Assembly: GCF_009299835.1 (NCBI RefSeq)
Contig: NZ_VKCZ01000020.1
Span: 496,001-560,000, forward strand
Reading direction: 5' to 3'
Origin: Microlunatus speluncae
Lineage (GTDB): Bacteria > Actinomycetota > Actinomycetes > Propionibacteriales > Propionibacteriaceae
Length of the DNA stretch: 64,000 nucleotides
The notes under the pieces are model-generated. The model was not told the origin of the DNA, searched no databases, and was given only the letters and a program-made list of their open reading frames with translations. Of the stretch, positions 23,843 through 32,176 are shown piece after piece. Each line of letters starts with the position of its first letter. Position 1 is the first letter of the stretch. A program made the position numbers and the translations under genes.

Positions 23843-24526
23843 TCACTGACCCTTCTTCGACTTCTTCGGGCCCTTGACGCTGACCCCGCCGAACAGGCTC
23901 AGCCCCTTAAGCACGATCACCGGCGCGCCGGGCACCGGATCGCCGAGTCGGCTGATGTCGGTGCCGCCGAAGACGCCCGCGGTCTGGTCCCGGACCTCGA
24001 CGCCGTCGGGCACCAGCACGTCCATGCCGCCGAAGCACCAGAGGCCGAGGATCTCCACCACCGGGCTCTCGAAGGTGGCTTCGCGGAAGTCGAGCTCGAC
24101 GCCGCCGAACACCGCGATCGCCGTGCTGGAGCGGCGGACCCGCCACTTTCCTTTGCGGGTGGAGCCGCCGAAGATCGCGATCATCGTGTCGCGCTCGTCG
24201 GTGGAGCCCGAACGGTCGATGCTGAAGCCGTGGTCCGGCTGCTGTTGCGGCAGCGGCGACGGAGTGGTCGGCACCAGGTCGGTGGTGATCGGGACCAGGT
24301 CGGTGGTGATCGGGACCAGGTCGTCGAAGGTGCGCGCGGTCATCGCCTGCTCGAGGCGTTCCTCGTACTCGTCGTGCGTCAGCCGGCCCTCGGAGAAGGC
24401 GGTGCCGAGCAGCGTCGCGACCTGCTCCCGATCGGAGTCGGAGGCCCGCAGATTGCCGCCGGCGATGGGCCCGACGTGCTGCGGTTCCCGGCCGGTCGGC
24501 TCGGGCAGGTTGTTGCTTGCGGTCAC
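23843..24526 (-). CDS. DUF1707 and LiaF-like cell-wall response domain protein
   Basis: This 227-residue protein combines an N-terminal DUF1707 helix pair (LRASDSDREQVATLLGTAFSEGRLTHDEYEERL, about 26-58) with a C-terminal beta-helix-like region. The latter consists of repeated FGG segments (IAIFGGSTRKG, IAVFGGVELDF, WCFGGMDVLVP, GVFGGTDISRLG, LFGGVSVKG). This is the form of LiaF C-terminal and 'cell wall-active antibiotics response' domains. Between them a 7-residue unit DLVPITT is repeated in tandem (about 69-88). There is no membrane helix. The GTG at 24526 has a TACGGT -10 box 6 bases upstream. It may work with the downstream PH proteins in envelope stress. Confidence 0.85.
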   Translation of the reverse strand: MTASNNLPEPTGREPQHVGPIAGGNLRASDSDREQVATLLGTAFSEGRLTHDEYEERLEQAMTARTFDDLVPITTDLVPITTDLVPTTPSPLPQQQPDHGFSIDRSGSTDERDTMIAIFGGSTRKGKWRVRRSSTAIAVFGGVELDFREATFESPVVEILGLWCFGGMDVLVPDGVEVRDQTAGVFGGTDISRLGDPVPGAPVIVLKGLSLFGGVSVKGPKKSKKGQ

Positions 24527-24532
24527 TCTCGT

Positions 24533-24538
24533 ACCGTA
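24533..24538 (-). promoter_or_regulatory. Leaderless-type -10 box for the DUF1707 gene
   Basis: TACGGT on the minus strand ends 6 bases before the GTG at 24526. Confidence 0.5.
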
Positions 24539-24617
24539 ACGCGTCGGGTCGAAGGATCGGCCGGTCCGAGGGGCCGTCCGGTGGGGAACCGGGGCGATCC
24601 CCGAGGGCGCCTACATC

Positions 24618-24662
24618 ATTGTGGTCAGTTCGACGCCAGGACGGGGCCGAACTGACCACAAT
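24618..24662 (-). terminator. Hairpin terminator after the VOC gene
   Basis: ATTGTGGTCAGTTCG (24618-24632) pairs perfectly with 24648-24662. It starts 8 bases after the VOC stop and separates it from the DUF1707 gene; no T run follows. Confidence 0.8.
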
Positions 24663-24669
24663 CCTGTCG

Positions 24670-25023
24670 TCAGTGCGGGCGGCCGATGTCGAAGACGTTG
24701 CCCTCCGGATCGGCCAGCGTCACCCACGCCGTGCCGTACTCCTCGAACTGGCCGACCTCGGTCGCACCGAGGGTGACGGCGCGGTCGGCGGTCGCCCGGA
24801 AGTCGGCGGAGACGAAGTCGATGTGCAGCCGGTTCTTGCCGGTGCGCGACTCCGGGACAGCGAGGAACATCAGGTGCGGCACGCCGTTGGCTCCGGCGAG
24901 CTGAGCCATGTACTGGTTTCCGCCGGGCTCGATCGGCCGGTCCAGTAGTTGCGAATAGAAGGTGGCGAGGAGCTGCGGGTCAGCGGCGTCGATGACGAGC
25001 TGGCCCAGGGTGAGTTCGGACAT
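24670..25023 (-). CDS. VOC-family (glyoxalase/dioxygenase fold) protein
   Basis: This 117-residue protein has the paired beta-alpha-beta-beta-beta units of the vicinal-oxygen-chelate superfamily. They begin LGQLVIDAADPQLLATFYSQLL and end VTLADPEGNVFDIGRPH. HLMFLAVP and RLHIDFVSAD may supply metal ligands. Members include glyoxalases, fosfomycin-resistance enzymes and antibiotic-binding proteins; the exact role is not evident. It lies downstream of the MerR-type regulator gene on the same strand with a 37-base gap and its own AAGGGA ribosome-binding site. It may be regulated by that gene. Confidence 0.85.
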   Translation of the reverse strand: MSELTLGQLVIDAADPQLLATFYSQLLDRPIEPGGNQYMAQLAGANGVPHLMFLAVPESRTGKNRLHIDFVSADFRATADRAVTLGATEVGQFEEYGTAWVTLADPEGNVFDIGRPH

Positions 25024-25060
25024 GGTGGATCCCTTCGAGCTGGTTCTGGTGAGTGGAGCG

Positions 25061-25864
25061 TCAGGCCGCGATGGGCCAGCACAGCCGGGTGAGGAAGTCG
25101 GCCGGGTCGGGCACGTCGCCCGGCCCGGTCAGGTAGATCTCCCGCACCGGCCCCGGCGCCAACCGCTCGTGCTCGGCGACGTAGCTGCCCAGGGCGGCAT
25201 AGGTGCGGTCGATGTCGGCGAACGAGCCGCGGTGCTCCGTGACCGCGAACCGGCCGCCGGTCAGCGTGAGCTCGGTCAGGCCGGCCGGTGCCGGGCCGGT
25301 GATCGGCAGGTAGGCCATCACCTCGCCGACGTCGTCGGTGAAGAACGAGTTGTCGTACGTGGCCGCGCCCGGCCCGGCCGGCTGCATCCCGGCGGCGGCG
25401 AGTGACCCGTAGAGCCGCCCGTAGGCCTCCTCGCACCAGGCACCGATGTCGTCCCGGGTGACCCGATCGATGATCGCCGCGACCCGCTCCGCCGGCTGAT
25501 CCCGCCGGCCGAACTCGTACCCGATGGTCGGCTGGGACAGCAGTCGGCGCAGCGACCCGACGATCTCCCGGGTCCGGCTGAGCTCGGCCTCCATCCGGCG
25601 CAGATGCTCGGCGATGATCGCGTTCCGCGACGCGTCGGACTCGGCCCGGACGACGGTGCTGATCTCGGGCAGCGGCATGTCCAGGTGGCGCAACCGCGCG
25701 ATCAGCAGGGCGGTCGGCACCTGATCGATCCCGTACCGCCGATAGCTCGTCGCCGGGTCGATCTCGTACGGCTCCAGCAGCCCGATCTCGTGGTAGTGCC
25801 GCAGCATCTTCACGCTGAGATGGGTCAGCCGGGAGAACTCCCCGATCGGTACCGATGCGCTCAT
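25061..25864 (-). CDS. MerR-family regulator with GyrI-like effector domain
   Basis: This 267-residue regulator resembles BmrR/TipA-type proteins. The MerR DNA-binding head covers IGEFSRLTHLSVKMLRHYHEIGLLEPYEIDPATSYRRYG. A long dimerisation coiled coil (about 75-105) leads into a C-terminal GyrI-like ligand-binding domain (about 110-267), with GAWCEEAYGRLYGSLAAAGM and the Tyr-rich ligand pocket. Effectors are usually hydrophobic or cationic drugs. The ATG at 25864 is preferred over the earlier in-frame start. The palindrome at 25880-25898 just upstream is the probable autoregulatory site. Confidence 0.88.
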   Translation of the reverse strand: MSASVPIGEFSRLTHLSVKMLRHYHEIGLLEPYEIDPATSYRRYGIDQVPTALLIARLRHLDMPLPEISTVVRAESDASRNAIIAEHLRRMEAELSRTREIVGSLRRLLSQPTIGYEFGRRDQPAERVAAIIDRVTRDDIGAWCEEAYGRLYGSLAAAGMQPAGPGAATYDNSFFTDDVGEVMAYLPITGPAPAGLTELTLTGGRFAVTEHRGSFADIDRTYAALGSYVAEHERLAPGPVREIYLTGPGDVPDPADFLTRLCWPIAA

Positions 25865-25879
25865 GGGCAGCACCTTGCA

Positions 25880-25898
25880 CCCTCCGACAGTGGGAGGG
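25880..25898. promoter_or_regulatory. MerR-type operator
   Basis: CCCTCC (25880-25885) and GGAGGG (25893-25898) form an inverted repeat with a 7-base spacer, 16 bases upstream of the MerR start codon. The dyad and position fit autoregulation. Confidence 0.5.
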
Positions 25899-25960
25899 GC
25901 AACCCGTCACCCACCGAGTTGGCCAGACTGCTCCCCGCCCCAGTACACTGCTCGGGCAAC

Positions 25961-26034
25961 GCGGATGTAGTTCAATGGCAGAACATCAGCTTCCCAAGCT
26001 GAGAGTGCGAGTTCGATTCTCGTCATCCGCTCCA
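25961..26034 (+). tRNA. tRNA-Gly (anticodon CCC)
   Basis: A full cloverleaf can be drawn. The acceptor stem pairs GCGGATG (25961-25967) with CATCCGC (26024-26030), and T26031 is the discriminator, as in bacterial glycine tRNAs. The anticodon arm is TCAGC-TTCCCAA-GCTGA with anticodon CCC. The T arm has the loop TTCGATT. The 3' CCA is encoded at 26032-26034. Confidence 0.97.
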
Positions 26035-26186
26035 AGCTCGAAACCCCTAGTGGCAGTCCAATCGCGGCCAGGCGTTCTAATCGAACCTTGTGATCAGCCA
26101 GTTTGCGTGCCTTCAACGTGCCCCGAACTGCGCGCCTTCGCCAGCCGGCCCGTGTGCTCCTGACCCCACTCGGCGATCACGCGGCG

Positions 26187-26639
26187 CTAATCCTGGATGA
26201 GGGTGGAGGTCGGGCGGGGTGCGGTGATCGGGTCGGCGTGGCGGTGGCAGATCTTCCAGGTGCCGTCCTCGCGGCGGAAGATCACAGTGACACGGAGTTC
26301 GTGGGTCACTGGGTCCTCGCCGCCGGTGAGGCGGCCCTCGAAGTGTTCGATCTGGACGACGTAGCCGAGGTCCGCGGTGGCGTAGCGGGAGATTTCGTCG
26401 AAGCGGCTCGTCACCTCGTCGAAGTGCAGCGGGGCGCCCTGCTGGAAGTTCGCGGCCGCGTTGCGTGCGACTTCGCTGACGCCGGCGGGGCCGCGGCGCG
26501 GAGGTCCGAGGGGGTTGGCGAGGGTGACGTCGTCCCGGTCGGACATGAAGCTCAGGGCGGGCGTCGGGTCGCCGGTGATGAAGACGCGCAGGGCGTCGCG
26601 GTAGGCCGTGACGACCTCATCGAGTCCGTGATCAGTCAT
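26187..26639 (-). CDS. SnoaL/NTF2-like (YybH-type) protein
   Basis: This 150-residue protein has the cone-shaped NTF2-like fold typical of SnoaL, ketosteroid isomerase and DUF4440 relatives. An N-terminal helix DEVVTAYRDALRVFITGDPTPALSFMS precedes the mixed sheet ending VTVIFRREDGTWKICHRHADP. The W-K-I-x-H-x-H ending is characteristic of DUF4440/YybH proteins, whose function is mostly unknown. The ATG at 26639 is chosen because a GAGGGGGA ribosome-binding site precedes it; an in-frame upstream extension is not conserved-looking. It is a single gene. Confidence 0.8.
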   Translation of the reverse strand: MTDHGLDEVVTAYRDALRVFITGDPTPALSFMSDRDDVTLANPLGPPRRGPAGVSEVARNAAANFQQGAPLHFDEVTSRFDEISRYATADLGYVVQIEHFEGRLTGGEDPVTHELRVTVIFRREDGTWKICHRHADPITAPRPTSTLIQD

Positions 26640-26767
26640 CCGATCCCCCTCACCTCGGTCGCATCGTCCCGAATGGGCGTCAAACACCCAAGGTAAGCCA
26701 GTTTTCAGTGTCACAAGGGAGAATGGTCAGATTGCGCGAGGCGAATCTCCGGCTCTCTTCGACAAGA

Positions 26768-27622
26768 TCACGACGGCGACAGGTTGAGCAAACCGATGCC
26801 GATCAACACCACGACGGTGGCGGCGATCCGGGGGTGGCCGAAACGCTCCCGGAAGAGTACGGCGCCGATGATCGCGCCGACCACGATGCTGGTCTCGCGC
26901 AGCGCGGCGATCGGGGCCAGCGGCCCGCGGGTCTGGGCCCAGAGCACCAGCCCGTACGCGATCAGGCTGAGCACACCACCGAACGCACCCCGCACCCACA
27001 CCGGCCGGACGGCAGGCCACAGCTTGCGCCGGCGGACCAGCACGGCCATGCCGAGCACGGCGATGCCCTGCAGCACCATCAGCCAGGCGATGTAGCCGAT
27101 CGGGCTGCCGGACGCGCGGACGCCGACCCCGTCGACCATGGTGTAGGCCGCGATGCAGACGCCGGTGCCGACCGCCGCGGCGACCGCCGGCACGTGCAGC
27201 CGGGCGCCGCCGCGACCGAGCAGGGCGACCGCGACCAGCCCGCCCGAGACGATGATCACGCCGGCGATCTGCGGGCCGGCGAGGTGTTCGCCGAGCAGGA
27301 CCGCCGCGGCGATCGCGACCAGCAGCGGTGCCGTCCCGCGAGCGAGCGGATAGGACTGGCCGAAGTCGGCCAGCCGGTAGGACAACATCAGCAGCAGGTT
27401 GTACGCCAGGTGCAGCAGCACCGAGATGCCCAGGGACGGCCAGCTGGCCGGACCGGGCGGCGGCGCGACGAAGATCAACACGGCGCCGCCGACCGCTCCG
27501 CCGGCGGCGACCAGGGCGAAGGCGGCCCAGCGGTCGGTGATCGCGTGCGCGATCGCGTTCCAGCTGGCATGGGCGATCGCAGCGATGCAGACCGCGACCG
27601 TCACGCCGAGGGACAAGGTCAT
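26768..27622 (-). CDS. EamA/DMT-family transporter
   Basis: This 284-residue inner-membrane transporter has ten predicted helices arranged as two EamA repeats. It belongs to the drug/metabolite transporter superfamily. The repeat boundaries show APLLVAIAAAVLLGEHLAGPQIAGVIIVSGG and ETSIVVGAIIGAVLFRERFGHPRIAATVVVLIGIGLL, the paired 'E-x-x-x-x-x-x-G' signature segments. It follows the GH130 gene after only 7 bases, so the two form an operon. Export or import of a sugar or metabolite handled by the GH130 enzyme is possible, but substrate cannot be read from sequence. Confidence 0.9.
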   Translation of the reverse strand: MTLSLGVTVAVCIAAIAHASWNAIAHAITDRWAAFALVAAGGAVGGAVLIFVAPPPGPASWPSLGISVLLHLAYNLLLMLSYRLADFGQSYPLARGTAPLLVAIAAAVLLGEHLAGPQIAGVIIVSGGLVAVALLGRGGARLHVPAVAAAVGTGVCIAAYTMVDGVGVRASGSPIGYIAWLMVLQGIAVLGMAVLVRRRKLWPAVRPVWVRGAFGGVLSLIAYGLVLWAQTRGPLAPIAALRETSIVVGAIIGAVLFRERFGHPRIAATVVVLIGIGLLNLSPS

Positions 27623-27629
27623 CGACGGC

Positions 27630-28703
27630 TCAGCCGGCCGGAGGCAGCAGTTCGCCGTCCAGCCGAGCGACGCCGATCTTGGAATCGGCCATCCCGTAGA
27701 AGACGTAGTGCACGCCGTCGATCACCTCGATGGCGGTCGGGAAGACGACGTTGGGCACGATGCCCTCTCGTTCGTCCTCGGTCTCGGCCGCGAGCAGTGG
27801 CTCGGTGGTCCGGCGCCGCACCAGCCACGGCCGATCGGCGTCGAGGATCATCGCGCCGGCGGCATAGTTGACGCCCGGCTGCTGATCCACGCCCGGGGCC
27901 AGCCGACCGGCGACGCCGTGGTGGATCAACAACCAGCCTTCCGGCACGCGCAACGGCGGCGGGCCGGCGCCGATCTTGAGCTCCTCGAACGTCTCTTCGG
28001 GCAGCGCGACGACCCGGTGCTGCCGCCAGTATGTGAGCGACTGAAGATCATCGTCGGACTCCCGGAGCGGGATGAAGGAGATCCAGATCCCGGGCCGCGG
28101 ATCGGCCAGCCCGGCCGGCGGCCGGTCGCCCTGACCCGGCTTGATCGCACCGAGATCCCACATCGGCCGGTGCAACACGGCCAGGCTCGGCTCGCCGTCC
28201 GGCCCGGTGACCGGCTCCGGGAAGAAGACGCAATCCTTGTTGTGGAAGAGATTCAGGTCGGTGTCGAGCTCGTCGTCGTAGCCGAACAGGACCGGTCCGA
28301 GCCGGCGCCACTGCCGAAGATCATCGGAGACCGCGAGCGCGGTCCGGGGGCCGAGCGGGCCGTAGGCCACATAGGTCATCACGTGCACGCCGAGCGCCGG
28401 GACGAACGTGACCCGCGGGTCCTCGGTGCCGGCGTTGCCCGCCCCGCGTTCCCACGCCCGGTCCGGTGCCAGCACGACACCCTCCCGCTGCACCCCGACG
28501 GGGACACCGTCCTCGATGATCAGCCGGGCCAGCCCGACCCGGGACACGTTGCCCGCCGCGACCAGCCGCGGCAGCAGGTAGGGCGTCCCATCGGGTCCCC
28601 GCCCGGTGGCCGGATTGAGCACCCCTTCGACCTCGTCCGGGTTCCCCGGCTCGGGGCTCATGATCACGCCGACCCGGGTGAGCCGGCAGCCGAAGTCACT
28701 CAT
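27630..28703 (-). CDS. GH130-family glycoside phosphorylase/hydrolase
   Basis: This 357-residue five-bladed beta-propeller protein is of glycoside hydrolase family 130. Members phosphorolyse or hydrolyse beta-mannosides and related linkages. GTEDPR (92-97) and NKDCVFFPE carry the conserved acidic residues; HRPMWDLG and LLIHHGV match later blades. Whether it is a phosphorylase (needs the Arg/His phosphate pocket) or a hydrolase is not settled by eye. There is no signal peptide, so it acts in the cytosol. A GGGGCGA site precedes the ATG at 28703. It is co-transcribed with the EamA transporter downstream. Confidence 0.88.
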   Translation of the reverse strand: MSDFGCRLTRVGVIMSPEPGNPDEVEGVLNPATGRGPDGTPYLLPRLVAAGNVSRVGLARLIIEDGVPVGVQREGVVLAPDRAWERGAGNAGTEDPRVTFVPALGVHVMTYVAYGPLGPRTALAVSDDLRQWRRLGPVLFGYDDELDTDLNLFHNKDCVFFPEPVTGPDGEPSLAVLHRPMWDLGAIKPGQGDRPPAGLADPRPGIWISFIPLRESDDDLQSLTYWRQHRVVALPEETFEELKIGAGPPPLRVPEGWLLIHHGVAGRLAPGVDQQPGVNYAAGAMILDADRPWLVRRRTTEPLLAAETEDEREGIVPNVVFPTAIEVIDGVHYVFYGMADSKIGVARLDGELLPPAG

Positions 28704-28777
28704 GTCGCCCCGATCAGTTCCATGCGCGACGATCTCCGTTCAGGTGGCTGATGTTGACAGCCACCCTAGATCGGGAG

Positions 28778-29599
28778 CTAGCGCTGCGGCCCGGCGCGCA
28801 CCAGATCGTGGACGGCCGCGAGATCGAGGGCGTGCGGATCGAGATCGGTGAGCAGCCAGGTCGCCCCGGCCGCGACATACGGCGCCGGGTCGGTCTCCGG
28901 CTCCAGCGCCACGACGAAGTCGTACGGCGCGGTCGGATCCTCGCGCAGCGCGGTGACGGACTCGACGGCCTCGGCGAGTTGGTCCGGATGGGTCAGGTTG
29001 ACCGGGAAGAAGCCGTCCCAGGCCGCCGCGCGACGGCGCGGCCGGATCTTCCCGGGGAAGCCGGCGACCCACACCGGGATGCTCGGCTGGGCCGGCCGGG
29101 GCAGGAACTCGAGGCCGTCCACGGTGTAGTGATCACCCTGATGATCAACACGCTCGCCGGACCAGGCGCGGCGCAGGATGGTGAGCGACTCGTCGAGCAT
29201 CGCGGCTCGGGTCGGCTCGTCGTTCTGCTCGCCGGTCCGGGAGTACTCACCGCCGAATCGATCACTGCCGACCCCGACGCCGAGCACCAGCCGACCGTCG
29301 CTGAGCAGGTCGAGCGCCGCCGTCTCGCGGGCCACCCGGACCGGCCGCCGGCGCGCCAGCGGCGACACCATCGGGCCGATCCGGAGCCGGCTGGTGACCG
29401 CCGCGATCGCGGACAGCGGCACCCACGGATCGAGCACGGCCCGCACCGGCTCCCGCCAGTTCACGTGGTCCCAGACGAAGAATCCGTCCCAGCCCGCCTC
29501 CTCGGCCGCCACGGCGAGCCGGAGCACGGCCCGCGGGTCGGCGAGGTCGTCGAACAGCGGCAGCCAGACCGCGGAGTTGATCACCGTCTCGGAACTCAT
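28778..29599 (-). CDS. LLM-class flavin-dependent oxidoreductase
   Basis: This 273-residue luciferase-like TIM-barrel protein includes AEEAGWDGFFVWDHVNW at the N-terminus and IAAVTSRLRIGPMVSPLARRRPVRVARETAALDLLSDGRLVLGVGVGSDR in the middle. The second part is typical of F420- or FMN-dependent LLM oxidoreductases of Actinobacteria. Cofactor and substrate are not determined by sequence. The ATG at 29599 has a TACCGT -10 box 6 bases upstream. The gene is divergent from the GH32 gene, which also has a leaderless-type promoter. Confidence 0.88.
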   Translation of the reverse strand: MSSETVINSAVWLPLFDDLADPRAVLRLAVAAEEAGWDGFFVWDHVNWREPVRAVLDPWVPLSAIAAVTSRLRIGPMVSPLARRRPVRVARETAALDLLSDGRLVLGVGVGSDRFGGEYSRTGEQNDEPTRAAMLDESLTILRRAWSGERVDHQGDHYTVDGLEFLPRPAQPSIPVWVAGFPGKIRPRRRAAAWDGFFPVNLTHPDQLAEAVESVTALREDPTAPYDFVVALEPETDPAPYVAAGATWLLTDLDPHALDLAAVHDLVRAGPQR

Positions 29600-29605
29600 G
29601 GGATG

Positions 29606-29611
29606 ACGGTA
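29606..29611 (-). promoter_or_regulatory. Leaderless-type -10 box for the LLM oxidoreductase gene
   Basis: TACCGT on the minus strand ends 6 bases before the ATG at 29599. Confidence 0.5.
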
Positions 29612-29665
29612 CGGCGACCGGGTCGATCTGAACAGCGATCCTTTCCGATGCTGATGATCGCGTCC

Positions 29666-29671
29666 TACGAT
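29666..29671 (+). promoter_or_regulatory. Leaderless-type -10 box for the GH32 gene
   Basis: TACGAT ends 6 bases before the GTG at 29678 and favours that codon over the in-frame ATG at 29648. Confidence 0.5.
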
Positions 29672-29677
29672 GTTCCC

Positions 29678-31354
29678 GTGCTCGACGACATGATCATTTC
29701 CGCTGCAACCGTCGACTGGGCCGGGACGGCCGACGGCACCCGCGAATCGGCCGAGTTCGTGATCAGCCGCGACTACCTCACGTTCACCATCGCCGGCAGC
29801 GACTACGAGTTCGTCAGCTGCCTCGACCTGATGATCGACGGCGCGATCGTCCGCAGCGAAACCGGCCGTCGCTCACCCACCCTGGAGCCCGCGACCTGGC
29901 GGGTGAGCGACCTTCGAGGCCGGACGGCGCGACTGCGGCTCGTCGACCGCGCCGCCGCCGAAGGGGGACGGATCGAGGTCGGGCCGATCACGCAGACCGA
30001 CCGGCCCGCCGTCCCGCCGGTGACGGTCGAGCCGCTGTACCGGGAGGCGTACCGACCGCAGTTCCACTTCACGGCCAGACAGTGGGCGATGACCCGGCTG
30101 AATCCCCAGCAGCGCGAGGAAGGCTGGCTGAACGACCTCAACGGCCTGGTCTTCTACGACGGCGAATACCACCTGTTCGCCCAGCGGTGGAACAAGTGCT
30201 GGATCCACGCGGTCAGCGAAGACCTGGTGCGCTGGACCGAGCTGGAGCCGGCCTTCTTCGAGGAGGCTCTGGGCACCGGCGTACAGTCCGGCAGTTGCGT
30301 GATCGACTACCAGAACTCCTCCGGCCTGAGCCCGGATCCGGCGATCCCGCCGATGGTGGCGTTCTGGTCCCGCTGCGACAACCGGTCCCAGTGTCTGTCC
30401 TACAGTCTTGATCATGGCCGGACCTGGACCCACTATGCCGGCAACCCGATCTTCGATCGCCCGGAACGGGACCCGATCGTGTTCCGTGATCACCGCCGGG
30501 ATCGGTGGGCGATGGTGCTCTACGGTGATCAGCAGTATCACGTCCTGACCTCGGACGATCTGCTGCACTGGACCGACACCGGCCAGCCCATCGCCGACAG
30601 CTTCGAGTGCCCCGACCTGTTCGAGCTCCCCGTCGACGGTGATCATGAGCAGAGCCGATGGGTGCTGGTCCGCGGCGACGGACAGTATTCGGTCGGCACC
30701 TTCGACGGCGAGCGATTCCAGGCGATCAGCCCGGTCCGCACCGTCGATCTCGGCGAGAACTTCTATGCGACCCAGAGCTGGGGCAACACCGACACCGGCG
30801 ACGGCCGGCGGATCCAGGTCGCCTGGATGCGGGACGGTGTCTTTCCGGACATGCCGTTCAACCAGCAGGTCAGCTTCCCGTGCGAATTGAGCCTGCGCAG
30901 CACTCCCGACGGGCTTCGGCTGCACCGCCGGCCGATCCGGGAGCTCGAGACCCTGGTGCTGGCCCGCGACCTGCCACCGGGCGGCACCCTCGAAGCCGAC
31001 GAACCCTGGGAGCTCGAGCTCGGCTCGGAGCTGGCGTACGTCCAGCTCGGACTTCGGCTCGAAGCATCGGCCAGGCTGATGATCACCACGGCCGGTCAGT
31101 CGATCACGCTCACCCGGGACGCGGTGATCGTCGCCGGCCGGCCGACGCCGTTGACCCGGCCGGTGACCGAGATCGCCCTGCTCCTCGACCGTACGTCCAC
31201 CGAGATCTTCGTCAACGACGGCGAGCTGTCGATCACCCGGTGCCGACTGCCGGCCAAGCCCAAGATCAACTTCCGGGCCGAGCACGGCGCGGTCCGGTTC
31301 GAATCGGTTGACCTCGCCCAGCTGACCTCGGCCTGGCCCGACGACGGCCGCTGA
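29678..31354 (+). CDS. GH32 fructosidase (levanase/invertase family)
   Basis: This 558-residue protein carries an N-terminal beta-sandwich of about 120 residues with a levanase-like DUF4980 feel. The GH32 five-bladed propeller and C-terminal beta-sandwich follow. The nucleophile motif reads WLNDLNG (150-156, D153) instead of the usual WMNDPNG. The transition-state motif ERDPIVF and the acid/base motif FECPDLFEL are intact. The enzyme should release fructose from beta-fructans or sucrose-like substrates. No clear signal peptide is seen, so it may act in the cytosol. Two earlier in-frame starts exist; the GTG at 29678 is supported by the -10 box. Confidence 0.9.
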   Translation: MLDDMIISAATVDWAGTADGTRESAEFVISRDYLTFTIAGSDYEFVSCLDLMIDGAIVRSETGRRSPTLEPATWRVSDLRGRTARLRLVDRAAAEGGRIEVGPITQTDRPAVPPVTVEPLYREAYRPQFHFTARQWAMTRLNPQQREEGWLNDLNGLVFYDGEYHLFAQRWNKCWIHAVSEDLVRWTELEPAFFEEALGTGVQSGSCVIDYQNSSGLSPDPAIPPMVAFWSRCDNRSQCLSYSLDHGRTWTHYAGNPIFDRPERDPIVFRDHRRDRWAMVLYGDQQYHVLTSDDLLHWTDTGQPIADSFECPDLFELPVDGDHEQSRWVLVRGDGQYSVGTFDGERFQAISPVRTVDLGENFYATQSWGNTDTGDGRRIQVAWMRDGVFPDMPFNQQVSFPCELSLRSTPDGLRLHRRPIRELETLVLARDLPPGGTLEADEPWELELGSELAYVQLGLRLEASARLMITTAGQSITLTRDAVIVAGRPTPLTRPVTEIALLLDRTSTEIFVNDGELSITRCRLPAKPKINFRAEHGAVRFESVDLAQLTSAWPDDGR

Positions 31355-31534
31355 TCGGGGAATCCGCCGCCGGGTCTGACCGGTCGGAAGTTCCCCGTTC
31401 CGCCAACGATCGTGGGAGCTCCGACTCCGGGTGGGTCACGTGTGTCACGACACTATGACCGGGGACCAGCGGCCTCATCCTCGCGGGCAGCAGTTCGGCA
31501 CTCGCGGTGGAGGCCGGCGGCGGGGTCGGATTCC

Positions 31535-31540
31535 TAGCGT
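31535..31540 (+). promoter_or_regulatory. Leaderless-type -10 box for the dipeptidase operon
   Basis: TAGCGT ends 6 bases before the ATG at 31547. Upstream at about 31442-31453 lies the short palindrome GTGTCACGACAC, a possible regulator site. Confidence 0.5.
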
Positions 31541-31546
31541 GACGTC

Positions 31547-32176
31547 ATGACGATCCTCCTCTCCGACCCGCAGGTCCACGACGTCCCGGTCCACGACGAC
31601 GGCGAACCGATGGTGCTGCTGGACGCGTCGTTCGGTCCGGCCTACGCGGCGGTGCGGGCCTCCTTGGCACAGCGGCTGCTGCTGGCCCGGGACCGGCTGC
31701 CGGCCGGTGTCGGTCTGCGCGTCGCCGACGGCCACCGCTCGCTGGCCGACCAGCAGGCGATCATCGCCGGCTACGCCGCCCAGCTGTCCCGGCTGCATCC
31801 GGGCGTCGACGCCGACACGCTGGAGCGGCTGACCAGTCGCTTCGTCGCCCCGGTCGCGGTGGCCCCGCACGTGGCCGGCGCCGCGGTCGACATCACCCTC
31901 GCGTCCACCGTCGATGGCCGCGAGCTCGACCTCGGCACGCCGATCGACGCGACCCCGGAGCAGAGCTGTGGCGCCTGCTACTTCGACGCCCCGCAGGTGA
32001 CCGGCCGGGCCCGGGCCAACCGTGACCTGCTGGCCCGGGTGCTGTCCGGCGTCGGGCTGGTGAACTACCCGACCGAGTGGTGGCACTGGAGTTACGGCGA
32101 CCGCTACTGGGCGCTGGTCACGGGCGCGCCGGCCGCCCGCTACGGCCCGGTCAGCGCCCGACTGGTCCTCGCATGA
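31547..32176 (+). CDS. D-alanyl-D-alanine dipeptidase (VanX-like, M15D)
   Basis: This 209-residue zinc dipeptidase of the VanX family hydrolyses D-Ala-D-Ala. Zinc ligands are H108 and D115 in the PHVAGAAVD motif and H180. E177 in TEWWHW is the catalytic base, and DGHR (R64) matches the transition-state Arg. There is no signal peptide, as expected of a cytosolic VanX. The ATG at 31547 has a -10 box 6 bases upstream. The next gene, alanine racemase, starts at its stop codon (ATGA), and a D-Ala ligase follows, so all three act on the same D-Ala pool. Confidence 0.92.
   Translation: MTILLSDPQVHDVPVHDDGEPMVLLDASFGPAYAAVRASLAQRLLLARDRLPAGVGLRVADGHRSLADQQAIIAGYAAQLSRLHPGVDADTLERLTSRFVAPVAVAPHVAGAAVDITLASTVDGRELDLGTPIDATPEQSCGACYFDAPQVTGRARANRDLLARVLSGVGLVNYPTEWWHWSYGDRYWALVTGAPAARYGPVSARLVLA

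Noticed and set aside
25907..26116. Minus-strand open frame across the tRNA-Gly gene
   Set aside because: Its sequence RMTRIELALSAWEADVLPLNYIR is the antisense translation of the tRNA, a well-known false gene.
28751..29677. N-terminal extension of the GH32 frame
   Set aside because: It is antisense to the LLM oxidoreductase gene and precedes the GH32 promoter.
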